A DNA stretch of 64,000 nucleotides from Lateolabrax maculatus (lineage: Eukaryota > Chordata > Actinopteri > Acropomatiformes > Lateolabracidae). Location: positions 13,322,501-13,386,500 of the forward strand of contig CM062204.1 of assembly GCA_031216445.1 (NCBI GenBank). Reading direction: 5' to 3'. Under the pieces are notes generated by a model. It was not told the DNA's origin. It ran no database searches and worked only from the letters and a program-made list of their open reading frames with translations. Shown here piece by piece: positions 37,573-51,286 of this stretch (position 1 is the stretch's first letter; each line of letters opens with the position of its first letter). Made by a program: the position numbers and the translations under genes.

Positions 37573-38174
37573 TGAGGGTTGGTAATTAAATACCAAATGA
37601 CGCAATAGTCAATCCTCAGAAGATCTTTATTGCTTGCAAGCAAGAGCCATAATCAGTTGCACAGATATGACTGAAGAGAGGCAGCCTCCCATCAGTTCTT
37701 TTACTTTAACAGAACGCACAAACTCATCATTAACTGTAACAATCAACAGGATTCACATGATCTCACCCAAGAAATTCATTTCGACCTTGTCTTTATCTTC
37801 TCTTGATACTTTCTTTCACATAAAGAGCATAGACCTTCCCCTATCATGCCTTATCATGTTCCAAAAGGTTCGCCACATGCACCTACTCCTTAACTCCCCA
37901 CACATTCCACTGTCGGGGGCGAATATTTTCTCAGAACCATGTGAAAATGCATAAAACATCTATATTCTTTGTTCACAGAACTACTTGCATCAACTTCTTT
38001 CAGGACACTCTGACACAGGAAGAGGGCCTTGCTTAACTCTTTTCTTGTCTTTAGTTTCACAACAACCTGTATTTTGTAATATCATGATGGATAAATACTA
38101 AACACATCTAATCATGTCAGCAAAAATGTGCTCTTATTGGAAAACACATCATTATAACAAGAATTTCCCTTACA
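37573..38174 (-). mobile_element. Candidate solo LTR (old retrovirus-like element)
   Basis: Read on the minus strand, the block starts TGTAAGGG and ends ACCCTCA, so it has TG...CA ends with a short imperfect inverted repeat. AATAAA (37631-37626) lies about 50 bp before the 3' end, where LTRs usually carry it. The length, about 600 bp, is also typical. There is no coding sequence beside it and no convincing target-site duplication, so if correct it is an old solo LTR. A coincidental match of ends is possible. Confidence 0.35.
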
Positions 38175-38548
38175 CTTTTCACAGCCTTGGTGAAAAGTTG
38201 TGGTGGTTTCACTAGCTGTCTATATGTGTGTTAATGACTACACTGTTTAAAAGAATTATAGCCAACTGGGGAAGAAATTTACCAAAGTAGAAATAGACGA
38301 GGCAGGTTGTTCCAAAAATGTTATATTACTACATAATCACAAAGTACACCAATCGTGCATTGGGGTATTAATATTAAAGACTGTCTTTTCTTTTATGTAC
38401 TTGTTTGTGTTTTTAATACTCACATGGGTAAGATATGAGAGATGAAGGGCAAACAAAGAAGAGTTGAAAAAAGTGAAAAGAAATGACTGAAAAATGGAGG
38501 TGAGAAAGATAGATCCTCTGTCTTGTTGGAAATGAAGGTGTACATCTG

Positions 38549-38559
38549 GACACACGCGT

Positions 38560-38595
<36 letters not shown>

Positions 38596-38612
38596 ACACA
38601 CACACACACACA
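38549..38612. repeat. (CA)n microsatellite, interrupted
   Basis: About 30 CA units with a single TA interruption. Confidence 0.95.
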
Positions 38613-41600
38613 GGATGAGACCTGCAGAGAGTGTATGATTAACTGTTCTGTCAGAACTGAGAACTCTCTGGGGCGGGAAGGGCAGAGGAGGGGGAGGAAC
38701 GGAACAGAGGAGAGGATGAATTGGAAAGGGATGGAGGAGCATTAGGAGGGAGGGTAAGGTCTCTGGGGTCTCTGAAAAGAGGTCTCGTGGGTATGGGGAG
38801 GCAAGCTCGAGCCAACTGTTGCTCCTGCAGCACTATGTGTGTGTTGCTTTTTTGTGTGTCCTTATGCTGTGACACTTCCCGCAGAACCCTCCTTGTGGAC
38901 TATCTTCCTTGCAATCTATATGCAGAGCAGAATGGGCCCTACAGTATGGAATGCAGTTGCCATTAGGTGAATGATTGTGTGTGTGTGTGTGTGTGTGGCC
39001 CTTATCACAATTCTGCAGCGCAATACAGTCGAATGAATCTCCCTCTTTCTCAACAAATCAGAATGGCAGACGTGTAGCTGCGGACACACACACACACACA
39101 CACTCACCCACACATACACAGCGCAACTCTTCTATTTTCTCCCATTCGTCACAGGGCTTGTTGTTCTAATGCCATGGATAGGTCTGCGTTCAGGGTCCCC
39201 ATGCTCGGCGGCTGTGCTCATAATGACTGGCGTCTCAACATTTCTCACCGAGTGTGGGGGGTAGGCTGACAGAGGAAGTGAGAGGTCGACAGAAAAAAAA
39301 TGGTTGAAAACATATTTAGCAAATGTAACTTTCAACATTTAAAGTTGACACAGCCTCGCGTTATCAAAGTGGTAGTCAGGTTATGGTGTGTCTTTACATC
39401 TGGAGTGGTTGGGAAATGCTTTAAGGTGCTGAACACAGCTCAAAGCTCAGAGGGAGAAGGAAAGCTAATCTCTCGGGGAACCTGCAGCCAGCAGTGAGAG
39501 CCTGGGGATTATTTACAATGCTACCCCAACCCCCCAAACACATCAAGACATGCACACTGACACAAAAAACAACAACACAGCTTTGTGATAAATTTGAACA
39601 CAGTTGATAATTCCACACGGTCTCTTTATCTTTCTGTGAGAAGATTATGTTGTGCACATTGTAACAGCGACAATACAAGACTTAATTAACACTTTGGTTA
39701 AAAAATATTGTGTTAAAGCTAAAATGAGACGAATAGCAACTCCCCACTGGCTCAGTTTTCACTCTCTTTCTTGCTGTGTCTGCCCCTCATTAGATTTTCC
39801 TCTATCTCCCTTCTCCCTCTCTGCTGAAGTGTCTTCTTGCACATAACCACAGAAAACACTTCACCCCACTTTAGATCCAGAAAAGCACAGTTCTATGTGG
39901 TCCTTCTATTTGCTGAATGTTGCTTATGAAAGGGTATTGTTTGCCCACTTCAGCTGATATGGCCTCGGAGCTGTAAATCACCAGTTACTACTTAGCTTAC
40001 TAACACTCCATTCAGGAGCGGGGCACAATAGATCCACAACACATTCATTCACACGCTCTCCCACTCCCGCCCTCCTGCTATTCAACTTTACTCTGCTCTT
40101 GCGTTCTCCCTCTCTCTCCCTCCACCCTCCTGCTACGCTAAGCTGTTTTCTCTCCTTCCCCTTCTTTCTTCTGTATTTCTCCCCCCATCAATTCAGCCAT
40201 TCTAGTTTCCTGATGTGGTTTTGTCTGTTGTAGGGGCCAACAGTTTCCCATGCACCTGCCTGGTCGTAGATATGTCAGAATGCACACACAGGCAGGCGAA
40301 TAGACGCACACACGTACGCGCACAAGCTCAGCTTTAATTTATCCTCTGAAAGTTCAAAGAATTTGTTAATCTTGTGAATAAATTTCGCCAGTAGGTTCCA
40401 TCTGTTATTAGTGTGAGTGTGTGCCATTGTTGTGTTTGTGGAGAGGCCGAGACACAGAGAGCAAGATCCAAACTGCACCACAGAGAGAAGCCTCACTTCT
40501 GATTGGTCTTGACATTTCAACAATCTTTTCTTATTGGCTGTGGCACTTTCAGAGTATGCAGTTTCACTCCCTATCTGTTAGGTGTTGAAGCAGTGATTAC
40601 AAACTCACACATGCGCACACAAACACTCGTGCAAAGAACACCAGCATTGACTGTCAGAGCCAATCACCTCAAAGTATGCTCTACGTCCATGCAGCAGGTA
40701 ACAGCAGGGAGGGGAGAGAGGGGAAAGAAAGACTGAGAGAGATAGATAGAGAGAGAGAGATGCCAAGTAGTGATTTATGACCTGAAAAGACAGATTAACT
40801 CCACTGGCTGCCTAACTGGCCCTGAAACAAGCTGAATTACAGCCCAGACCAGGAGGAGAGGAGAGGTAGAGAAATGGAGGAAGAATGAAACTGAAAGGTC
40901 AGTAGTATGGCAGGATTGAGAGAGAGTGTAGACGACAAGATGGAGGAGTAGATTGGTATGGAGGAACTCAAAAATGAAAAGGTCAGAGGTAAAGAGGAAA
41001 AGCTAGATTGAAGGCTGTAGGGGGAAATACAGATTGAGAGGGTTGGGTATGGTTCAAAAAGAGACACTGGGAGATGTGGATTTTGTATTTGGCCCTCAAG
41101 TTTGTGTGATCTGATGAACCCTATCAAGCCATGTCAATTATGTCAGATTCCATTTCCTTTGCATTTAAAAAAAAGAAAAAAAGTAGGATAAGGTCAACCG
41201 CATTTCATCTGCGTCACGGCATGGGGCGAAAGCCAACATACGACGTGTAAGCAACTCACACAAATTCATTTGAAGCTGAAGCCACCCCTGATTCCACCCC
41301 AGCCCAGCCCCCCACTGAGCTGCACTGAAGCAATTTTCTGTTCAGATGAAAGAGGAAAGCAAAGAAAACAGACTTCAGATCAGGTGCTAGTGGTGGTGCT
41401 TTACTCATCCGACAAACAGTCTCGATCTGACTCATATTAGGGGGCTACACTTTAGCTCTCGCTGCAAATGAACTGGTGGATAAGCGGGGAGCACTTTGGT
41501 CCTCATTTGTCCAGTCTTGCATCGTTTTAGTCCAGCTAAATCGTGGGCTCAAGACCCGTTCACACCAGCGTTTAAAATGGCAAATTTTGGTGACAAAATC

Positions 41601-42240
41601 AAGTGATACCGATAGAACTACCCCAATCAATGGATTTACTCACAAAGACGAACTAATGGCAAGCTTGATGAACTTTGAACTCGCACAGTTGGCCGCACAT
41701 CTTTTGAGTAAAGTGTCTCATTGTCCCGCTAGCAACTGAACTAATGAGCTGGCTAACTGAGGATTCAGCTGGCAATTAGCATGCCTGTTTTCCCCCCTGT
41801 TCAATAAAACTGTTTATTGAATAAAATGCCCAAAAAATCCTGAGAGCAAAATGCCTAGGGCATGGTAAGAAATAGAAAAATGCTTGGTTGAGCTTTTGTG
41901 ACTTGGCTTGTGTGTTTGCGGTAAGCTCACCAGTTGGTTTCTAGGAGCAAAACAATTTGTGAAGACGTGTCGATGAATTTTGCGCGGTGCCACTTTCTGC
42001 TGTGACCTGGCCTTTACTCTGTAGGATCTGACAGGCAAACCGAAGAGTCAGTCAATGCTTAGTTGTAAGACAAAGTAAGAGAGAGAGAGGGAGAGAGGAG
42101 AAGGGCAGGAGGAAAAGACGGAGGTGAGCACATACGAAAGAAGCACTCAAAGCACTCAAATCAATCGCAGGCTGGCAAATTCACCAGACCCTTCCTCTGC
42201 AAATGTTGAAACCATAATCAGAGACTATTCTTGCAAGACT

Positions 42241-42241
<1 letters not shown>

Positions 42242-42275
<34 letters not shown>
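42242..42275. repeat. (AC)17 microsatellite
   Basis: Perfect dinucleotide run. Confidence 0.95.
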
Positions 42276-45200
42276 CCACATAGTTTGATACACAAAGCAA
42301 CACAGGCTTGCTTTAAACGTCCAGCTGTCTTAATCGCTCATTTATCAGACTGTTTACAGTGACCACATCTGCACAGTAATCTGCATTCATAAGTACACCA
42401 ACGGTGTCTGCAGCAGCTGGAAATATCCAAGTGGGTTCTTATGGCACAGGTTATTCTGTCAACTGAGACAACCACAGGCAATCATGTTAAAGATTAGGAA
42501 AAGTATAGGCTTATGCTCACACAACTAGTAATCCTGTGATACACAGGCAATTCAATTAGACAGATGGAAAGAACTATGAGAGCTGCTTCACAGAGAAAAG
42601 ACCAGTGGAAATCTTTGCAGTCTTGCCACACTTTGAGCAGTGACATTGGGTGTTAGCGGTGTGACACCCCTGCTGAGGTAAACAGTACTTGCTGCAATAC
42701 ACTAATGAATTAAACTGGCAACATTCAGAAAATGTCTACAAATTCAGCTCCATTGGCTCGGATAGCCATTATTTGTGTCGTTTCCATTGCAGAAAAAGGT
42801 GAGACATTGACATATCGCCTTTACATTGAGTGCACTGTGTGTACTGGGTCAAGGTTTATACAAACCAGAGAGGTCTTGTTCTGCCACGGTGAGGGTGAAC
42901 AGTGACTTGTGTTTGATTGTGGAACGCTGGAAAGGTCATGAAAGTGGCTTTGATACTACACTAAAAATACTGACTTAGGTGTGATAAACTGTAAATACCA
43001 TGTAAACAAGAATGTCAATGTCTCTTTTCTCCTCCTTGGCCTTTTCCACTCCTTCTGTTTCCCACTTTAACTAAACCAGCATAAATGACAGAGACAAGGC
43101 TGTAAATACGAGCAGCTACCTCTCAGAAAGCGTTCAATAAGAGCTGTTGACAAATGAAGTAGCTGTTCACCAATTGCCCCAGGTCCTGTTAATGCTTCCA
43201 AGTTTATTAACTTACTGTTTTTATGGTTATCCTGTGCCATATTTCTGCGCACACACACAAATACACATCCAGTGACACGTCTTGTTCCATTAAGCGTGAA
43301 TGTGTTTATGTGCGCCTGTGTGTGAGTTATGCGACCAGTCGCTAATTGCAGACAAATCGCTTTGCCGCACACAATCATTTCTGTTTTTTTGAAGTTTAAT
43401 TTCACCAGTTGATTACCGGCAGAGTTTAGCGCCGCCATTCCTCTTCCTCCGCCACCGGGACGACCCATCCGTCTTCTCACACTCTCACTGTTGTGCATAC
43501 ATAATGAGCTCGCTCTGACGAACAGAGGGGTGGAGTTCATAAATCATGCTCTTGTTTGTAACAGCTTTTCTCTCTCTTTCCCTGTCTCTCTTTCCCTTTC
43601 AATTAAAGTAGCAGAGCCCATTCTAAATGTTGAGTGCCTAGAGACATACAGTCCAAGTAAATTATTTCCTGTATAGTTTTTCCGATTTGAGGCAATTTTG
43701 CTGCCCTTCTCCCAATATCCTCCCTTCTACACCTGCCAAATGACACTCCAAAACATTGGCTGGGCTTTTTCTACTCACACTGAGACTTTTATGTCTGTTG
43801 ACTTTCCAATAATAAGTGCCATAAAGAGAGTGAAGTATAGACACAGTATAAGGACAGCAGTGGGCCAAGGATGAGGCTATAACATTGTTTATATCTGCGC
43901 ACATACCATAGTTGATATTTCTGTGTTGTTAAATAGAACCCAGTGGGCTTTTACTGTGTATTGGTTATGACATTGTGCATCTGCTGGGTGAACAGAAACT
44001 TGCATTTCTGCCACAAGCACACACACGAAAATGCAGTTGTCGCTGACGAAGGCAACTGTCGAGCGCAAATATATTCACACACACAAACACGCAAATGCTA
44101 TGCACATAAATGAAAAACGCAAGCGAAGCTTAGCATTGGTGTAACACAGTTTTTATTACTCACTGCTCTCTGTGATCGGAAAATAAACCCTGCAACTAAA
44201 TTGATTTATTTGTTTTTATCACTTGCTCTGTTGCTCATCCCCTCCTTGTTTCAGATTGGATTCTCGTATAAACCCGAGCGATACACATTTTACAACCCAA
44301 TTTAAAGACATGTTCAGAAAAATGTCAGGGGTGTGGGCCGGGGTCCGGTCGCTAGCGTGTTCCATTTAGGCTCAATTTCCTTCTGCAGAATGCTGTCTCT
44401 GCTCTTTACCCTCTGTGACCTCTTTGAAACAGCCTTCCTGGGTTAAGGAAAGAGCCAGTTCTCTTGGGGGGGGGTGAGCGCCTCTCCCTCCCAGCCCCGC
44501 TACTAACAGGTTCACTCTCATCAGCTCAATAAATAGCACCTTTTGCTGTTCCTATTCAAAATACCCCCTGGCCACCGAGGTTCAGTAATACAGTGTGTTT
44601 ACGCGCGTGTGTGCATGAGACTCTGCGGCGTGGCAGGAAATATAGCGGGCGAGCGGCTGCGTATGTGTGCAGGCGTGCACCTTTTCTCTTAGTGTTCCAA
44701 ATGATGTGGTAAGCTCGCCCTTGGCACGGAGAAAATTGGTGTTCGATCTTCAGCGGGGCTGGTGGGCCTTCAGGCTAGCTATTAGCCACGTGCTAAGCTG
44801 AAAACAATGCAAATACAGGCCCAGGGTCAAGCAGAGGATCATTAACAGGCACTCAGCCTCTTCAATTATACAACAGGTGATGCATGGCGGCATTGAGGGG
44901 ATGCTTACACCAATTGTTCCTCAATAAAGCTCCAGTGACACACTCGCTTACCTAGCAAGGGGTCAAGGGAAGTGCACTACAACTGCGAATGTTTGGAGAG
45001 GGGGGGAAACTGACACTGCAGGCTATGTTATTATAAGCTTGAATGCAGTGTATGATGTGTGGCTGCCATTTGAGATACACTGATAAGATCTGGACAGGTG
45101 GCCGTTTCAAGAGATTTTGGAAATGGATGAGGGAGCTCTGCTCTATTCAGAGCTCTTATAGGCTTAAATTTATGGCGCTGCTTGAGATACAAGCATTTAC

Positions 45201-45728
45201 TTTGATAATGGTTTTCTGGGAGGACACATGTCACTAGAGGGTAGGAGGAATAAAGCTACGTTCAGCTTTAACTCCAGGGCCCCTATCCATCATGACTGAG
45301 GTAGGTATTGACCACCTTCTCCTACTAAGGCTTCCTCCTATCTCTCTCCCTATCTCTCTCTTTCTTTCTTAAATTGGCACTTCTATCCAACCAAATAATC
45401 CAAAAGCACACCCACACTCACGCGCACAATTGAGGAGGGAGAAAGGCCTGTGATAAATAAGTGTGCGTAGTGTCGATGCTGGTGACCACTGATGTTAATT
45501 CATCCCGACTGTGTGCATTGTGAACACTAATAGACTCTGGCTGTGAGTGTGTTTGTGCATGTACTGTAAGCTCAGTGTGCGACTGTGGCTCTCTGTGAAT
45601 CTCAGAGTGCATTTCACACATGCACGTACCACCATCGCATTTATCAACCCTACTACCTTCTCTCTAGTGATGTACCTGTGTGTGTGGTTCTATCTAAGCG
45701 CATGCGAGTATGCACAAGCGCAAAAGTA

Positions 45729-45765
<37 letters not shown>

Positions 45766-45964
45766 CCTCATGTGCCCCGTAGATCTGGTTGTTCCAGTGA
45801 TTCTCTTTTTGCTGACAGGAATGAACACGCTGTTGGGCTGGGAGTGCGGTGAGCCGAGACTGGGAAGGAGGAGGGTGGAAGAGAAGGAGAGAAAGAACGA
45901 CAGGAGAGGAGAAGCACATCGGACACCACCTATTTATCACCCTGACTCTTTCCGTCCACTGCCA

Positions 45965-45965
<1 letters not shown>

Positions 45966-45998
<33 letters not shown>

Positions 45999-46033
45999 GA
46001 GAGATAGAGAGAGGGGGAGAGAGAGAGAGAGAT
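45966..46033. repeat. (GA)n microsatellite, imperfect
   Basis: GA-rich run with G insertions; open frames across it read RERER and are repeat translations. Confidence 0.9.
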
Positions 46034-46534
46034 CGGCCAGATGAAGACAGCAAGGCTAGAGCGATAGAAATAGAAGGTAAAAAAGAGAGAGAAAAAACAA
46101 GGAATTGGACTTGTATCTCAACTTTAAGGCCTGTCTCTATGCTTGTGTTGTTCCCCATGGCTCGCGCTTCCCTCATAGCCCGGTAGCCCACCCCCCGCTC
46201 TCCCTGCAGCCCTACCCCTCAGCTGATTTCGTTCAGCAGCAGTGGATGAATAGAATAGGAGGGGTGTTGGGGGCGGTGTGGGTGGGTTGGTGGTAAGGGG
46301 CTCTCCTCATAGAGAAAGCTACTGTTACCAAGGAGAGAGTGAAGGAATGTGCATTTCAATAGAAAAAAAATTATCCAGTGGAACAAACTATCAAGAGAGA
46401 GATTTTTACCTCCAATAAAAGCTTGATGATAAGGTGGTCGATATCCAGCAAAATGTTGTGATCTTCAGCTACAAAATTATACATTTACCGTCCATATCCA
46501 AACTCACTCTCCACACCCTTTTTTATGTGTATAT

Positions 46535-46539
<5 letters not shown>

Positions 46540-46593
<54 letters not shown>
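46540..46593. repeat. (TG)27 microsatellite
   Basis: Perfect TG run of about 54 bp. Confidence 0.95.
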
Positions 46594-46594
<1 letters not shown>

Positions 46595-47800
46595 CACAGG
46601 GCATACACAATAAAGGTTTTTATGCTCACAAACCAATTTAGGCCCTGAAATGAGATCTAAAGTACCGTCTCACCACGCTCTCATAATTAATTGAAAAGAA
46701 CTAAAATAATGATATCTGGGGAGTTATATTGATAGCCATGGTTTATTTCTGACAGCTGGCTCATACTGAGCCCTGAAACACTTTTTATTATTAAACCAGA
46801 AAGAACAAAAGATTTAAAATCTCCATGGCTGCTCAGCATGCCTTGATTTTATTCTGGTTACAATATATTCACTGCGATTGTCAGTGTGTGGATAATGAGA
46901 GAGAGAAAAAAGGAGAGAAACAGGTAGAGGAATGTAAGGTCATGTTGTAACAGAGCAATATTATCATAATTTCAAGGATTTGGCTCAAAATGATTTGATC
47001 ATTATTTATTTTACTTGTTGATGAGTTATTTAGGAAAGGAGAGAAGGAAAGAGAGAGAGAAAGAGAGAGAGCATTTTGTTTTGTGGGCATTTGGACTCAG
47101 GCAAAGGTCCCTACCACCAGTGGGGTGATAAATTGCATGGCTAAGAAGAAGGGACACCTGTCAGCTACCCCCTACCTAGACCAACACTACAAAAGAGACA
47201 TACACATGTGTGCTCACTTCCTCATACTCACACAAATCCTGCACACAGAGCTCACATCACACAGAGCAACACTGAATTGACTGGAGGAAGCCGTCACCTT
47301 GAACTGTCAATTCTTTCATCTGGAACATGTACTGAGCTGTCAGAGTGCAAATGAAGTGTGCGTTATAAACTTAACCGTCTATGTGTGTCAGTGTGCGTGG
47401 GCTTGCGTGTATTTGTGCGAGTTTTGTGTGTGAAAGCTTGTGAGACTTTTCGGTGAGCTAGTCAGAAGTTGCGACAAGCAGGAAAAGAGAAGTGCAAAAA
47501 ACTGAGTGGCGTTTGGTGGTGGGCTGTTAATCACATAATGATTCCTTCTGTAGTACATACACACACCCACACACAAACAGTATATGCATGCACATTGTGG
47601 CGTGCAAACACATGCACACAAATATAGATTTGTATAGGACATAAATAAAGTTACCTATATCAATAGCTTTTGCACTGTTATTGCAACTTATCACAATACA
47701 GAACATGTAAAAATCTAACATAATATAAAAGTAATTAGCAACTACGTTAGCTGAAAAATGTTACAGAGAAGAGTATAATAGTGTGTGGTTAATTGTTTAT

Positions 47801-50800
47801 TGTTTATTAGATCCCCATTAGTTTGTAACTGAGGCTGTTTCTAATTCCTGTGGTCCATTAAAAAGTAGTGTAAAAGTAAAATAGGGTAGAGTAATGTAGA
47901 GTCCAAAAGCAGTGCAGCAGAGAGCCGGTACAATATTTTTCTTTATATCCACATGCAATAACAGTCATACGTTATCTGTATGACGTTAAAGCCACTGTTA
48001 ATGTTATTGGTAACAGCTGAGGTTTTCCTACTATGACACAAGTCAATTACTTGTGAAAGAATTACAATTTTGCTTGTATCTTAATAGTTACTTCTGTCCT
48101 TGAAAATTCTGAATAATGTAAAATTGGCATTGTGCACCTAGTTATGTTATTAAAACACAGGTGCTTGTAAGGATATGAGTAAGCCAAAGATGAATGCATT
48201 CTAATTTATGTAATTAATTACTTTAAATATCACACAAAAGTCTGTCAACAGATCATTACATGCAGATTTACTTTTAAGATTTAGAATTGTTCTGAAGTAC
48301 ATTCATCTTTCCTCAAGTTTAAAGCAAGAGACACAAAATATGTCTGATTGACCAGCAATTATTGACTGTCTTCAACAGCACCTGAGGTCATTTTCCAAAA
48401 AGTCAGCTTTTACAATATGTTTTTTTGGACATCACAGCTAACACAATTGGGCAATATTATTAAGCTGCCTAAGACAACAGAAATCAGAAGCAGCTTTTGG
48501 TGGAACATACTTAAGTGCCACTCAGGCAAAGTTGCTACTTATTTGAAAATGTGGATATTTTTTTTAGAAAAACACAGTTTTAGATGACTGATAATAGTAT
48601 CATAATTACTTGGAAGGGAGCTGATTTTCTTCTCCACTGTTTGTGTGTTTGCGGCACGTTTTGGACTATATCATAACTATAAACTAATTAACTTCTCATA
48701 GCAATTGGCCTTTAGGGTTGTGGCAATGTACACCAGTTAATTGTGTGCTTCTCAGCAAAGGAAAAGAGCCAAATCCTCCATTATCATCTCTCATCTCAGT
48801 TCTAACAATAAAAAGACCAGAAAAAAGCAAGTTAATACCCTCATCTGTGTTGTCACCAAGAGTCACAACCTTACTTTTAACATTAAAAGTTATTCCTTAT
48901 GTGCATTAGCATTATTAAATATTAATAGAAATGAAAATGAAATCCGCAAAGCTGGTTTGCTATTTCTCATCTGTGAAAATACAAACTCATGTCTCTTGAC
49001 ATTTAGATATTTTACAGCTTTAAGACGGCAACAGATTGCAACCACACATGCCTATTAACATTCCAGTAATTCATTTTAAGTCTCTCTCCCTCTTCCCTCC
49101 CTGTCCTTTTTTACTTTACATTCTCTAAGGCTGAGGGTGCTGTACATATTATAAACCGACATCATGTCACTTGGTATAATCATTGTTTGATGTCTTTATA
49201 TTTGTTGGTATTTTCAATTTTTGATTGCCTTCAACCTGTGATGCCTTTCTTTTTTCATTAACACAGTTTGTATGTGTTTAGGCAGGAGATGAAGATACTA
49301 CATAAGCTGTTTGACCCAGCAGTATTTAATTAGTAAAATCTTTTCTCACCAATTAAATTTATGTCTAAAGCTATGCAGACATTTTGCTGGATACAGAAAA
49401 ATCTTGCAGTTGTTACTTGTTGCTTCCCCTCTTCCCTCAATCTTTATGAACTCTATGCCTAAAGTCATTAGATAAATGAACAGCTGAAATTGCTCAATTA
49501 ATCATGGGTGTTGGCCAGAAGTAGCAGTGCAGCCACTTTACTATATTTCCTTTAAATATAGCCTAGTCATTTTATATTACAAATGTGGCATTCAGCAGAG
49601 CCATGTTTGCACAAAGTAACTGGAATTGAATTATGCGGAATACCTCAGCAAACCTTTTATTATAACTATTAGTACTAAATATGAAATGTGTATGTACTTC
49701 AAATTGTTCAGAATACATTAAATAGTGGAAGCCGCATTATAATACTAGCTGAAGTTGAATTATGCATGCAAATGTTGAAAATATATTTCAGATTTACTGG
49801 TTGTTTTATAAAGCCTGAGGTTTAAAGAAAACTGTATTCTTCTGTATTTTTACACATTAAGCATTCTTAAACATTCTTTATTATTTATGATCTAAACATA
49901 CTTACATGAAATACCGTCCAAGTATTCAACACCACAGCTTATGATGCATGACAGACGATTTACATTAATTTGCATAGTGTGCAGGAATCCCAAAGGATTT
50001 CTTATTAAACATTTCCACATGGTCCACTCCGTTTTATCCTGCAAATCCATGCTGCAGGATTATTATGGGTGAGGGGCAAAAAATAATGAATTTGAAACTA
50101 TTTAAGCACATTTACGACAAAAGGCAAAAAATAAAGGAACATGAACATTTTCTTTAGATTAAGGTTTTAGTACATTCAAAGGCTGCACAGACCTGCATCA
50201 AGTACAACACACATTGCAACATTATCATATTGTCACCTCATAAAATTATTTGTGAGATTTAAGAGAAAAATAGCAAATGATGCATGGTTTGTACATGTTT
50301 ATTGTGTTACATTTTTATTCAGCAGCAGATGTAGAAAATATGAAAAGAATCATGATTACAATTATACATTCAAACTGTTGCTAATTATCATCAGCTATTA
50401 CTTTGGCTGTGCTTTCAAATGTGTGCAATACTACTGTATACAACGTCCACAAAGGTTAAATAAATGAATGCCTTTGTGATGTTTAGCATTCCCTGTAGCT
50501 GCTGGGTTTAAAAATTGTTGTTTGCAAGATTACACTTTCAGTGCCATTATCAGCGGGAGATGGCTGACAAATTAAGTGTCTACTGACTGACATGCACAGA
50601 CTGCTGTGTGAAGGCCTTTGATATTGCCACCATGGAGGAAAACAATTTCATGAAATGTGTTTGAAGAAGGTGCTTAAACCACAAATGAATCACGCATCAC
50701 AAGTTTCACATATGTTGAAGTACTGGTATTATTGTCATTCAACTTATTTATGGTCATATACTGTATAACCCTGAGGCATCACAGTGCAGATCACTTCAGG

Positions 50801-51280
50801 GAATCTGGACCCCTCATCTCTCTGTTACCATCTCTTTCTCTTCATGCGATTACATAGCCGGCAAAGCTGGCCCGAAATTCAGTGCATGTCCAATAACAGT
50901 TCAGTAATAAATGATTGATTTGCAAATTTGTTCCAAATGTTACCACCAAAGTACCATATTAACTGCACTGTTACCATGCCACACAATACTAAACAAAGTA
51001 GTGTTAATTAAATTAACACAGAAACACAGAGAAAACCTGGGAACAGGAAGTGTTGTTCCAGCATTGGAGCACTGGTCTCTGGGCTTATAATGAAGTTGTT
51101 ATGTATAGTCTGTTGTGTATTATGTACTTAATGGGAACATATAAACCAGCCCCAGCCCTAGAAATTACATCCATATTGGATGATTCTGCACCTCACGATT
51201 TATGCCTAATACCTTCAGTGCTAATACAGAAAATGGCTTCATCCTAACCATATTTTATTTGCCCTAAACACAATCTTTCC
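47801..51280. other. A/T-rich intergenic stretch without simple repeats
   Basis: About 3.5 kb of A/T-rich, high-complexity sequence nearly free of microsatellites, in contrast with both sides. No coding frame, RNA gene or mobile-element signature was recognised. An octamer-like ATTTGCATA occurs near 49970. Conserved non-coding elements are possible but cannot be shown from one sequence. Confidence 0.5.
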
Positions 51281-51286
51281 CTGACC

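Larger units (their letters stand above)
38175..47800. other. Intergenic stretch, CA-rich with some unique sequence
   Basis: No gene supported. Microsatellites occur at 38549-38612, 38977-38997, 39086-39105, 42242-42275, 45732-45763, 45966-46033 (GA) and 46540-46593. A near-perfect palindrome TTCAATAAAACTGTTTATTG (41800 onward) carries AATAAA on both strands. The stretch 44.24-45.05 kb is of higher complexity and lacks repeats. Confidence 0.55.

Noticed and set aside
43067..43540. 157-residue minus-strand open frame
   Set aside because: No recognisable domain, low complexity ends, no splice-site or codon pattern support.
45710..46186. 158-residue plus-strand open frame
   Set aside because: It runs through a TG repeat and a GA repeat; the sequence between shows no family resemblance.
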